This document shows positions 46,316 through 58,381 of a stretch of DNA of 64,000 bases, in pieces. Both the position numbers and the translations under genes were made by a program. Each line of letters begins with the position of its first letter. The stretch's first letter is position 1. This DNA is from Pycnopodia helianthoides (taxonomy: Eukaryota > Echinodermata > Asteroidea > Forcipulatida > Asteriidae), in the NCBI GenBank assembly GCA_032158295.1, contig CM063259.1:13177564-13241563 (forward strand). Direction: 5' to 3'. Below the pieces are notes generated by a model. It was not told the DNA's origin. It was given only the letters and a program-made list of their open reading frames with translations, and made no database searches.

Positions 46316-47896
46316 CCAGATGTAGTCTTGGTGCAAGACAGTCTTGTGGAGTTAATAAAACCATAGGGCCTACATACACTTGGCCCGAACATCTGACGTC
46401 ACACTTTGAGGCGCGTGAATAACCTTTGACCTCGCAGCCCATTGCGGTCTTGCGGTTAAGGTCAGGGGACCAGTCTAGCAGTGACCATCATTTTGTTTAA
46501 TAGACCAGAGCCTGTCCTACAGGGGACCAGTCTAACATACACTCAACACTACACGCGTCGCGATTATTTCCGCCGATAGAGGGCGTCCTCTGGAAGCCGC
46601 GAAACCCGTCAGCAAGAACCTTTTGTTGAATATGCAATAGAGGTCACATTTGATTAAGTCACGTGAGACTAGAGGAAATCGCCAAGACATTGTTTTTGAG
46701 TGTGATGTGTGGTGGTGATCTGGAAGTTTCCCAACAGCGCCCCCGCTATTGTTCGATAGTAATATGCGCGCGCTAAATGGCGATAGTTGCGTGATAATGA
46801 ACAACAATGTCTTGCACCGAGACTAGCCCAGGCGTGACTATTGTTTTGTAATCAACTTCGGTTTTCAGTAGAAACGTCCGGGAAACAAAACAAAATGAAG
46901 CAACAATTTTGTTTTGGTTTGGAGAAATGTAGATGCTATGTTAACATGGGAACCATTGGAAAAGGTCAGTTCAGGACATGACCTTTACTTTGACCTTGTC
47001 GATTGAGTGGAAGTAGGTCAAACCCTTGCGGCTGTTTTGTGGCCGCTATGAGCATTTCGGTACAAGCCGCTTGCAGCGGCTATGGTTCTCTAAAGGGAAA
47101 TATACTTTATCCCTTCCAAAGATGTAGTGCTTGAGTATACTATGCAGTGATATTTTTTGTAGTTTTTAACGTCATAAAAAGTAGTTCAGTTTGAGAGAAG
47201 AAACGGACAGCAGCTTAGTTCTGATTTGCAAAGTTGAAGATGTACTTCTTCGGCGGATTGTAGTAATGGCTGTATCTATGCAAAGTTTACAGTTCGCTTC
47301 AGAAAAAACACAAAACTTTTTTTTTTTTTTTTTAATGATTATTATAGATTACTCAGCGCTGTAATGAATTTATTTGTATCGTCCCCGTGGTAGGTACATG
47401 TATCACATAATTTTTAATACCACATTGTTATTTTCTACATTGTATAAAAACCCTATTACAGCATTATTGTACATAATTTTGTGTAAATACCTATGTTATT
47501 AGTATATATGTAATGCTAAGCATGGTTGTACATACAGACTTCAATTTCAGTACTTATTCCCTGTGATATGACAAGTGTTGTGTATATTTCATGGATAGAA
47601 TAGCAGAATTGTATTCAGTTTTTTCAAGTAGGCTAGTGTTAACCGAACTCTTCTTTTTTGGATAAACTTCAGTAGTAACTTTTTTAGCCAGTTTTTGGGG
47701 GAAGCGACTGATTTAAATTATGTGAATTCGCAAAGGGGCTTTCTTGGCCAAACTGAGGTTTGGTAGGGTGGGGGAGGGAGGGGGTTGAGCCTGGTAGGTC
47801 ATGACCTTGGTGCCCTTTAAAAAGCTTACATAGGCTTTGATATTTCCAATGGAGGTGCCCTTTGCCAAATGAAAACGGCCTTTCAGCTTCAAGACC

Positions 47897-48322
47897 AGGG
47901 CCCAATTTCATAGAGCTGCTTACAAATTCAATGCTTAGCAAAAATTTGCAGTATACCAGTCAGAAATGATGCATGTGACATGGTACCAACCTTGGCCCAA
48001 TTTCATAGAGCTGCTTAAGCACAAAAAGTAGCCGAGCACAACCAAATTATGCTTTCCAGAAGAAGGTTATCGGCCAAACTACCATGTCACATGTACCACT
48101 TTTTGACTGACTGGTATCCTGCTGATTTCTGCTTAGCAGAAAATTGTTAAGCAATATTTTCTGCTTAAGCAGCTCTGTGAAATTGGGCCCTGGCCTATTA
48201 GCCTTTTTGAAATATGGTGGACACTATAGGAGTGCACTGTTTGGTTTGGGTGTATACAGACAAATTTACCCAAACCTAATCATGTCATAGTATTGTGTCC
48301 ACCATATCTCAAAATGGCTTAT
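47897..48322. mobile_element. 'gagctgcttaag' elements plus inverted 'gagatatggcggac' element
   Basis: A truncated element (47897-47990), a full one (47993-48191) and then, abutting it, the short foldback element of 34700-34835 in inverted orientation, ending 'ccatatctcaaaatggctta'. Confidence 0.75.
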
Positions 48323-49415
48323 ACCCTTGCTTTGACTGAGCTGGCCCTCTATGGTCCATTGTGAGACTTTATAACGATGTTATGCAGACAGCTGCCATTA
48401 GAAGACAATACATGAGTGTCGACAAAGTAGCTTTCTTTCCCTTACCCAGAATAGTAAGAAGTTTGTTCACGTTTTCATTTTTTTTTTCCTGAAAAGTTTC
48501 CGTTTGTTGAGAAACTTGAATTTGTAGTATTTTTTTCCAACTTCATTTAATTTTCCTGGAAGCTATTGCCAGTTTGGGGTCTGAAAGGTGTCAACTACAA
48601 ATGGAAAACCGCCCTCTTTTGACCAATGTAAGCATTGAGTTGAAGTTAACGCTTCCTCTACATGTTCATGTATCAACTATGGCGTACACAAGAAATATTG
48701 TATTTCTAACCAACATGTACATTAAGGCCTGGAGAAGTCCCAAAGTGTTCTTTGCTCGTTAATATTGTTGAGATTCACAAATAATAACAACGAAGTCACA
48801 CACTTCAATTGCTTAGCAAAGATATGTTACCAACCTAAATGCCGTGTTGAAGTATATCACTTGTTACTGGTCCCACCGTGATTCTCGCTCCGCGATATTC
48901 TCTAAGCAGCTTTTGGCTCAAGAGCCCAATTTCGTGAAGCTATTAAGCAAAGAATTCTGCTTAGCAAATGTCTTTGCTAAATTAAAATGTGAGATAGGTA
49001 CCAGTCGCAACAACATAAACTTAATGACATTTTGGTTGGTAAGCTATTTCTGGTAAGCAAGTTTTTTTCTGAGCTTAGCAGATTTCTGTGCTTACAGGCT
49101 TTCATGAAATTTGTCTCCGATTAGAACAGTACTTAAATAATTTATTACTTTTTTCCTTGAATGGAGTTTATCCTTGTATTTATCAACCCAAATGTGTATT
49201 GTATAATTTGAAAAGTGTGCATGCAACATTAAACAGTGTGTGCTACATGTACCAGTGCATCTTCTGTGTTGATTCTTACGATCGCTGTATAAAAGGACGA
49301 AAGGAAACGGAGTTGTTCGGTTAAAAATCGTCTGCAGTCGGCGTGTTCCATGCAGATAGGTTTTATTTACATCTTAGACTAATGAAATTATACATTATCA
49401 AGTACTCAAGAACAT

Positions 49416-49610
49416 GGGCCCAATTTCATAGAGCTGCTTAAGCACAAAAAGTAGCTAAGCACAACAAAATTTGGCCTACCAGAGTAAGGTTACCAGCCAA
49501 ACTACCACGTCACGTGTACAATTTGTGACTGGTGTCTTGCTCATTTCTGCTAAGCAGACACTTGTTAGCAGTATTTTCTGCTCAAGCAGCTCTTGGAAAG
49601 TGGGCCCTGG
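49416..49610. mobile_element. 'gagctgcttaag' foldback element
   Basis: Starts 'gggcccaatttcatagagct' and ends 'aagcagctcttggaaagtgg'. A more divergent relative lies just upstream at 48925-49110. The open frame through it is a repeat artefact. Confidence 0.8.
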
Positions 49611-50679
49611 GCCTTTCATGGCTGCTTGTCACAGGTGCTCAGACAACAAAATATGCTACCGAGATTGGCAGCGCAAAAACCATTCCTTAAATTTGGTCGA
49701 CTGGATTGACTCACCAGCCTTAGAGACGAATGCTAGCATATATTTCTACACCATGAAATGCCCGTCTTATCACTGACGGTCGTAAATAAATAAATCCACT
49801 CACAAGGGGCCCTTAACTGATAATCAGTGTTATTACTGTTCTTGGATACAGGGGATCTGACACACACAGCTGCTAATGTTGGAATAGGGGGTTTATGGCC
49901 CTATTGGACGCCATGGCATCTGTTTGGGTTCGTCTGGATCAGAGCTGTGTATTGAGAGAGTTGTGACACCTTGTGATAAGAAGCCATTTTTGGGGCTCTC
50001 AAAAAATGCATGTGCGCACATAGGGTGCCGGACTAGACTGTCGGACTAGACTGTCGGACTAGACTGCACAATGGGTTGTGCTGCATTTGGACCCAAAAAG
50101 GTGTCCAGCAACCACGTGACCAAAGAAAACTGGTCCCTCCATTAGGGCCCAATTCCATGGCACTGCTTGCCACAGAGTTCTGCGCTTACGGCCCGTTTTA
50201 AGCCCCCTGAGCAACTCTGAAGCACCAACCTGTAAAAAAAAAAACCCTCTTTTTTCTTTTTAGTAGCCCAGCGGTTCACTGGCCTAATGCCAATTAAATT
50301 GCCTTAGTAGGCTGTATCCCAATTAGTGGCCACGAAGTATAGGATGTCCTTAGAAACGCCCTTAGCAACGATCATAGCCGTAGCCGTAGCAATAGCTGCC
50401 TAGTCGGTGGTCGATACAGTATAATGAGAAAACTGAAATGTGAATGAATTTTCCTGGTGGAGATTGATTGGAACTGGTTGCCTGTAAATTGCCTTGTGTG
50501 ACTCGGCCTTTATGGATCAGTAGAAGTTTTTGTTGATGTGCTCCAAGGCCAAATTTCACAGCACTGCTTAGCGTGGAACTCGGCGCTGACTGCCTGAAGA
50601 ATCATGCCAATGATACAGGGCACTGTAAGCGCAGAATTCTGTGGTAAGCAGAACTATTAAATTGTGCTTAGCTGGCTAG

Positions 50680-52430
50680 TTTGTTACTTCCCACAGCAGC
50701 ATGTGAACAACTCTTTGTAAGATGGCTTCAAAATCCACTCCCATAAAAATTGACAAGGGTATAAACAAAACTTGAGAATTGAGTTTCTATACCGAAATAA
50801 CACTCTTAAATTGTTATATTCATTTGCTTTTTATTTACCATGTTCTATCTAGTATTTATAAAGAAAATGTAACAGTCTTTTGTTTACTGTGTAGAATAAT
50901 AAAAACAAACAACGCTAGTGTCAGTTAAATTTTTTTTTGAAAATTTTACAGCCCATCAAAATACGACTTCTTTGATCATTTTTCGGGAAGGTATGGAATC
51001 GAGGGTTACACAGTAACCCCCGGAAAAAGGGAGATTTCAAGCATGAAATCAAGTACCATCTGTCCCTCCTTGTCAGGTAAAACAATGCGTAGTAGGGTAG
51101 GTGCATGTCGCTGCACGTTACACAATGGATTGTCCGGGTGTATTTACACGTCTGCGAGTCAAATGACTGCCAAAAACGACGCCAAATGACTGCCAAAAAG
51201 GAGGCTCTGAAGTTGTTCCGAGCGTTTGTAAACGTCAACCATAAGCCAGTTCGGGAAAGCTTGGCGTCTGACGTGAAAATGGTTAATAGTATAGAAATAA
51301 ACTTATAGCCATCATCTGTGATAACCTACATTGCTTTAACAAATACTATCTTCTTATTATGCAAATCAACCATTTACCATTGTTTAAGGGTCTATTTAAT
51401 AATTATAGACGGCACAGCCTGGTTACAAATTTAATACCAAACTCTATTAAGGTCCCCTGTTCTGTTGTAAAACATTCATTCTTGTTTAAATAACCGATAC
51501 ATCATGCAGATATTAACTATTTTTGTGTGAATATTTCTTTATACAGTTTTTCGCTATTCTGAAATATACATGATCAATATACAAGCATTTTTTAAATTCT
51601 TATCTACATTTATACACACACACGCTTCTATGTACACTTTGCACAAACCCCTAAAATAGTAATTACCATAAACAATCCAGTAGCTCATGATTTCGCGTAG
51701 ACACATCGCAGCAGCTTATATCATTGACTCCTCATCTAACTGCAAAGAATTATTTTTTTATCAGCAGGGCCCAAATTCACGGCGCTGCATACCGCGGTAT
51801 TCTCCACTTACGCGCTTATGGCCCCTTAGAATCCCATGCGACTGCGTTAATTCAATAAGTAGGAAATTTTGTATTACTTTTATTATGCTCTAAAATATCA
51901 TCTTCAAGGTAATAATAGAGTGTGTAAAATTGACTTGAACACAAGCTCACTGTTGTCTGGTTGTGTGAGAATGTGTGCTTCACGCTTGAGCGGTCAAACA
52001 GTGGGCACCAGTATTTTCAAGTTTGTTGACTTTTGTAGCCCCCAAACTTTGCACAAATTTTGAGTTTAAGCGAGGAAGTTTTACTCGACTTGACCAATGA
52101 ACAAACAGTTTTGATGACTGTAGGTATCAAACAGTCATTGACATCAACTGTCTGTTACATATTACTCAATAGTTTGGGTAGACTTTGGTGGACCTAGTTG
52201 AACACCGAGCTTCATGATTGCTTGTCTCGATTAGGTGATGACAATCGGATTCAATCAGAAAAAAAAGAGATGCATCAAATTAATTGTATTCCTGAACTTG
52301 CCAAAAATAACTGACAACTTTTCAGTTGCTTTTCGGAACTAATCTGCAGACATTAACACCTTCTTGACCAAAAAGAGTCACCCTGAACATTCCAGGGCAT
52401 TGCCTGGCAGGCAAGATACTGAACCGCTTA
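50680..52430. other. Intergenic, no gene recognised
   Basis: AT-rich DNA between the two genes. AATAAA occurs near 50896 on the plus strand. Open frames are short and show no family resemblance. Small repeat fragments ('gggcccaaattcacggcgct' near 51768) are present. Confidence 0.5.
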
Positions 52431-53879
52431 CATGAGAAATCTTTTGTTTATCTATTTATTAATTCTGGTTGTGAAGCCAAGGATTCTCCGAAAACTGAAC
52501 TTAATCACCATTACTAGCCAAGAACCGAGAACTAGCCAAGAACCCCCATGGAGAGAAGACAAGGAAGGAAGTTTCAGTTTTATAGATGTGGGAGGGAAAA
52601 CCTCCAGAGAAATATTGGGGAAGAAACCCGTCGCAATCAGGTAGGGACTGAAAACCCAATCCCACGTAGTGCCCCCCGGCGGGATCCACACCGGGGTCCT
52701 AGAGGGGGAAGGCGAGGAAAGATACCACTACGCCAACCCGACAACCCTAAACATATCTTTACATTTCCTATCATAATAACCACATAAACATTGTAAAAAA
52801 TAAAAGCTGAACAGAGTTTCCAGATGTGCCCCCCTTTTCTACATATAAAAAGTTGACAACAATTGTACGGTGAAATCTCCACAAATGAAAGATTTTAATT
52901 TCTTCTATTGACCCCCTTGTGCCTATGTCACACTATCTTCTGTCTGCCACGCTCCTCATTTTGCGAGTCAAATTAAAACGCAAATGTTAAGCGTGTTAAC
53001 GGCACGTGTCCAAAGGTACGCACTACACCGTTTAACCCTCCTACTGTCACTGACTCTTGGCAACAGTTTCCAGTGAGTCGACCAACCATTTGAAACCATT
53101 CGACTGCCAAGGTTGTGTACGGTGGCACAACTGTGCACAGAACTAACTGTGTACTGTGTACATGCATTCCCTCATGGTATCATATTTCAGGCTGGCATAG
53201 TTTATCTATCATTCAAAACCACTTGAATGGTATTGAATGGTCAGACAGCAAGAGGGTTAACACATCGACTTCCAAAATGTCCCAACCAAGATTGGTGTAA
53301 TGATGACATCAGGTGAATTGGGTCAACAGATCTGTGTACAACTTGTGCCTGCAGGAAGTCCAGTTTCTGTAGTTCATTTTTTTCAATTAAATATGACATA
53401 TTTAAGCCTACAAAGGTTATGCAATTACTCATCATATATTACAAATGGAAACAAAGTAATGTACAGACTCTAAGTGAGAAAATCATCTGATTTTACTGCT
53501 TTGCAAAGATAGCGTTCATCATGTTTGACAGTTTTCAGGATTCTCCCCAGGATTTTTTTCAAAATGGTTGGGGCATTCTTGAACCAAATTTTTGAAGCTT
53601 GGCCTGAGCACGCTGAATTGAAACGAGGTCCTTGGAATTGTTTTTATCTTCGGTTTTTAAAAAGCCCAACTGTGCAGTCTGGGGCATTGTAAATGGTTTT
53701 AATCTTGATGATGATTGTGAATTTGATATGAAATAACCCCCCTCCCCTAAAAAAACATGTATGTATATAATCCCTACTAGTTTTATATGTATATATATAT
53801 AAAACTAGTAGGAGAGATGGCCTTAGCTTTTGATCCAAACCGGACCTTCTTCAGAGGCAACATATATATACATACATAT

Positions 53880-54315
53880 ATGGCGTGTCGTGGCCAAGCG
53901 GATAACAGCACCGGACTCGAGCTCTGGTGTTTCTGTTCAGCAGAGTGTGGATTCGAGTCCCGGTCGTGACACTTGTGTCTTTAAGCAAGACACTTAACCA
54001 TTATTGCTGCGTCCTTCGGATGGGACGTAAAGCCCTAGGTCCCTTGTGTTGTGTAATGCACGTAAAAGAACCCAAGTGCACTTATTGAAAAGAGAAGGGG
54101 TTCGCCGCGGTGTTCCTGGTTTGATTGGCAGCATATTGCGCCACAGCACCTTGTAAACCATTACATGGTGCTATGTAAAGGAATAGGTCTTATACTTCAA
54201 AAACGTAGCTCCACAATACCTTGCAGGAAGATACTGAATGTTGAAGCGCCTTGAGTGTCACTGAGTGGACAGATATGCGCTCCATATAAGAAGTCATTAT
54301 TATTATTATTATTAT
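53880..54315 (+). mobile_element. Full-length tRNA-Leu SINE with ATT-repeat tail
   Basis: 'gtggccaagcggataacagc' (A box), anticodon arm with 'ctcgagc' loop, 'gattcgagtcccggtcg' (B box), then 'acgtaaaagaaccca', 'gaagcgccttgagtgtc' and a (ATT)n tail. The best preserved of the long-form copies. Confidence 0.82.
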
Positions 54316-55152
54316 CTATATTTATTCAATTTGTTTGCGCATTGGTCACAATTTGCACGCATCGGGCCGATTCGCAAGCTTGCGCATAGAGAGAACCCTG
54401 ATTTTATATCTCAAACATAAAGAGCGATACTGACTAGAGCGCCAACTCTTCGAAGCCCTCTGGGTGCAGACTTCGCTCGGCTCCAGCGGCCTATCCAGGA
54501 CCGCTGGGATGGGCTGATCAGCTTGCACAGATTCTTGTTCAGGAAGTACGTCATGCATGCAGTGTGCTTGCAGTGTGAGTGTGATGCATGATGGGACTGA
54601 GCATGGGACTGAGCATTAACGTTAACGATACGTTTGCCCATCCAGCGCCTTTGGTTTTAAGGCAAGGCGCTGGGGACGAGCGAAGGTGCAGACATGGCCG
54701 ATGCTCGAGTATAATTTAAACTTAGATAAAAATACTGCACAGTTTTCTGCTGTTTTCTCAGCGAGTAGACACTGTATTCAGCTGAAACTTTCACAGGCGA
54801 CTTTTATTGTATGATTCTTGATAATTGTGCCTGTAAATCAGCTTTACGTTGACAAAAACCAATCTATGCCACACAACAGCTGTTCGTATACAAAACATGG
54901 ATGCGCCCAAAGGGCTTCCAAAACACACAAGTTAGCACTCTACTCAGTATAAAGCTCTATAATTCAGAAACCCCTTTTGCGTTAATTATACAGCGCTTAA
55001 TCAACATAGGTTACCCTAGGCTACCCAAAAGAAAACAAAATGGGATGGACACAAAAACTGTTATCATCTTAGATGATTTCACGGAACACGAGGACGAACA
55101 TATACCTACTTAGTCACACCCCTCTTTTTTCAGAAGTGGATGATGCTTACTG

Positions 55153-55254
55153 TCATAGGTGCGTGTCACCCATTGCAAACGCAAAGACCGATCCACTCGA
55201 CGAGACGGGGGTGGTCAGGCCAGACGTTGAGTTGTCCAGATTTCTTTGAGGGGG
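55153..55254 (-). CDS. PABIR/FAM122 probable last exon
   Basis: In phase with exon 7 after a weak acceptor ('gatgatgccag'). It encodes LDNSTSGLTTPVSSSGSVFA and ends MGDTHL then TGA at 55155-55153. The first half resembles family LDGNSSSAGSS and TTDSPVSPA. The last residues do not resemble the family end (FIPLDELSSK-like), so the true C-terminus may splice onward from a GTGACA at about 55170 into an exon I could not identify. Confidence 0.6.
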   Translation of the reverse strand, partial: PPQRNLDNSTSGLTTPVSSSGSVFAFAMGDTHL

Positions 55255-58200
55255 CTGGCATCATCGGAGCTTAGACTGCATAGACTGGTGGTGAATGCAC
55301 AATATTTATTTGACGTTAAAACCTTGGGAGTTTTTATAGATGGAAAAGGGGGGTGGGGGCGGTTCAGAATGCGGAAATTTAAAAGCGAGTTGTTTTACAC
55401 TTCTTTTCACATCAACAGACAAGAAAGTACTCATTTGATGAGCCACCTTACTATGCCAGTGTGGCAAAACTCTACCATGTGGCGTGTGTGCACAGCAAAA
55501 ATTAGCGTTTGTGAAGTACTTTGACATGTAACCATTTTGCCATAAACGTACGTCACAAAAAGTAATTTTCCCATACACTTGTCCTGAGGTGTTGAGAAGC
55601 TGCATCCCACAGCCAACACAATGGGGGGGGGGCAGAGCCAAGCATTTTCAGGGTTATATTTCAATGACAAACACAAACTTGTAACCAAATAAATGTGTAC
55701 TCTGTTTTAGCGACCAATGGTAGACAATCAGGGACACTTGGTGGTGGCAGCAGTCGAACCGAGTCAATCCATTGTTCTCGCAAACATGCGCATGTTCAAG
55801 AACCGCAAGAGAAAATGGCCTGGTATGTCTGCTGCCAACATCTTCCAACTAACCAGGGCCCAATTTAAAAACGCTGCTCTGCACAAAGTGGTGCTTAGCA
55901 TTTCTTTTTTCTTCTACGCAAAAAACTAGCAGGGAGCCAGTCACAAGGGATATACATTACATGGCATTTTGGCTGGTAAGATTTTTCAGCAGGATTCGCC
56001 CGTGCTTAGCACGAAAATTAGGCCCAGGTTGAAATATACCCACAGGAATGAGAAACATGACCTGCCTTTGGTTGCTGCTGTTGTGTGACGGTGAGCACAA
56101 TAACTGTCTCTTTGGTGGTGTAGCATCACTATCACTATCATCTGCACACAATCAACCAAATGTATAACGTCAGAAAAGCATACATGAAGTATTATTTGTT
56201 ATCCCACAAGTGTGAGTGGAATATGAAAAAAAATACAGCAATTCTGCATCCAATTTGAAACTAGGACGATTCATTAACAACAATAGTCCATGCCCAGCAC
56301 CCATAACCTATCACCCATTGAACACCACAAGTTCAACATCTACCCTAATGCAGCCCCATTTTCTCTTGCAGTTTACCACCCAGCTCTCCCTTCCGCCCGG
56401 CCCTTCCCCCACTTCCACCCAGCCTTCCTCCTCTTCCAACCTAGTCCTTCTTCTCTACCACCCATCACCCATCTACCATACCAAGCCTTCCCTCTACCAC
56501 CGTCTTCCCCTTCCACCCAGCCTTCCCCTCTACCACCCAGTCCTCTCCTCTACCACCAGTTCCTCCCCCTCCACCACCATCCCCCCTCTCACCACCCAGT
56601 CCATCCCCTCTAATCCCAGCCCTAATTCACACCCACTCCCACCCCCCCACCCCCCTCCCCCTCTCCCCATCCCTCTCCTACAACCCAGTCCTCCCTCTCT
56701 ACCACCAAACCCTCCATATACCCCATCGGTTAGCCGAGGTACTTACACTTTCTCTTGAGGTTGAGCAAGCTGGGCTTGAGTACGGGGCTCATGCTGCGCA
56801 CTCTTGACGTCTGTCTGGTGGGGCTCGGGATGGGGCTCGGGGTCAGGGAGTTGTTTCGCATTGAAATTTGCATCGATGGGGAGAAGCATTGCTGAGGATA
56901 AGACAGAAAATTCTCATCAATTTATATTCGAGAAAGACTCTGCTAGGGTCGAAAACGTCAGGCCACTAACTCAATTTTTGCATTTATACTACAGGTCCTT
57001 TTGGTTGGTAAGCAGTTTGCAACAGCTAATTCTATTTTTCCCCATTTATATTAGTCTCCAGAAATTGAAGTCGTTCGGAATCCACTAGAGGCCCCACAAA
57101 ACTGAAAGTTTTATTATTGATAAACCAAAGGCTAACAGACTGTAAAACCAGCCATTCAGACCACCCCAATTACGGTTTATAAAAAAAGCCAGATACATTC
57201 GGTCCGATGAATAACTTAGCTACTATACTAAAGAGCTGGAGCATTTGTTCTTTAAAACTTATTGATAGACTCACAAAGTTTTTGAACTTAGTAAGTTTTA
57301 TTTATAACAAACCACCGACTGGGTAAATTTCTAAACAATTTGGGTTTGAAATTGACTAGAGCGGGGTTTGAACCAACGACCTCTGGATTAACGAGCTGGC
57401 GCTCTACCAACTTAGCTATCCAGCCCTAATGATGGCAGTCTCCCATATCTCAAGCCCATTCTCATTCCACTTTACCTTCCCGGGGGTTCTCTCCCTATTT
57501 GGAGACGGGGTTGAAGGGACTGGAAGAGATGAAGTGAAGATTCTTAGAGGTTCGGAGAATGAAGCAGACTTCTCGTCGGATCTTAAAGCTTTGATGCTTT
57601 CGCCCTGCAAGGAAAAGCAAAAACATAAACATAACAAATATAACGACATCTCAAATTTGTGTGTATTCTGTTTTAAAGATCAACTTGAACGAAATCACTT
57701 AAACTAATTTGATAATTTTGTTGAAATTTGATCGGAAAAGCAAGCCCCCCCCTCCCTCTTCGATTTTGAACTCGTGTTTTGAACTAGCACCCTGCATGGT
57801 TCCCAGCAAAGACCCATAAAAATGAAAAGTAAAATCAACACTGAAGTACCAGTGCCTAAGAAAACCAGTGTAAAACCAGTCTGTGTTGTGATGTAAAATA
57901 CGTCACAACACGGACACGGACTGGATGAGGGTTGTTTATCATCATTGCTATGCCCTTTATATTGTCTTGTTTGGATCGAGTCCGTAGTGTGACGTCACAG
58001 TGCTGGTTTGATTCCTAGGCGCTTAGGGGGCTTTCCATGAAACTCAGCATCTTTGCCCAGCATAGCACTGATCAAAATGTTTTTTTTTCACATTATGAAA
58101 CCATTTTTATTAAATTTTACTCAATTATATATAAACATTACACACTCGTTTACCTTTCTATAACAAAAGAACAATAATGTCAATTTTGTTCAAGTTGATC

Positions 58201-58343
58201 TTTAAAGTTACAATATTTTTGTATACATCATTGGTTTTTAAAAAGATAACATCCATTTACGTCCTCTAGTTTCCGATAAACCAACAACGCAACTAACCGT
58301 GAAAATCGTTTTAACTTTCTGGGAGAGAAAAACAAAGAAAGGG

Positions 58344-58381
<38 letters not shown>

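Larger units (their letters stand above)
44457..47640 (+). other. Downstream of ryk stop: probable 3' UTR plus repeats
   Basis: No coding sequence recognised. It includes a T-rich stretch (45199-45250), the 143-bp triple repeat and a foldback element at 46013-46315. AATAAA occurs at 46354-46359. The true polyadenylation site cannot be fixed from sequence alone. Confidence 0.4.

Noticed and set aside
54346..54641. Extra C-terminal PABIR exon
   Set aside because: Minus-strand frames here (for example ...QADQPIPAVLDRPLEP...) do not match the family end and have no clear acceptor in the right phase.
55654..55929. Exon on either strand between PABIR exons 7 and 8
   Set aside because: Open frames exist on both strands but neither shows family motifs or paired splice sites in phase. 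Exons 7 and 8 already join in frame.
56216..56758. 180-residue plus-strand open frame, Pro/Ser/Thr-rich
   Set aside because: It lies in a C/T-rich low-complexity tract that is an intron of the minus-strand PABIR gene. Composition alone keeps the frame open.
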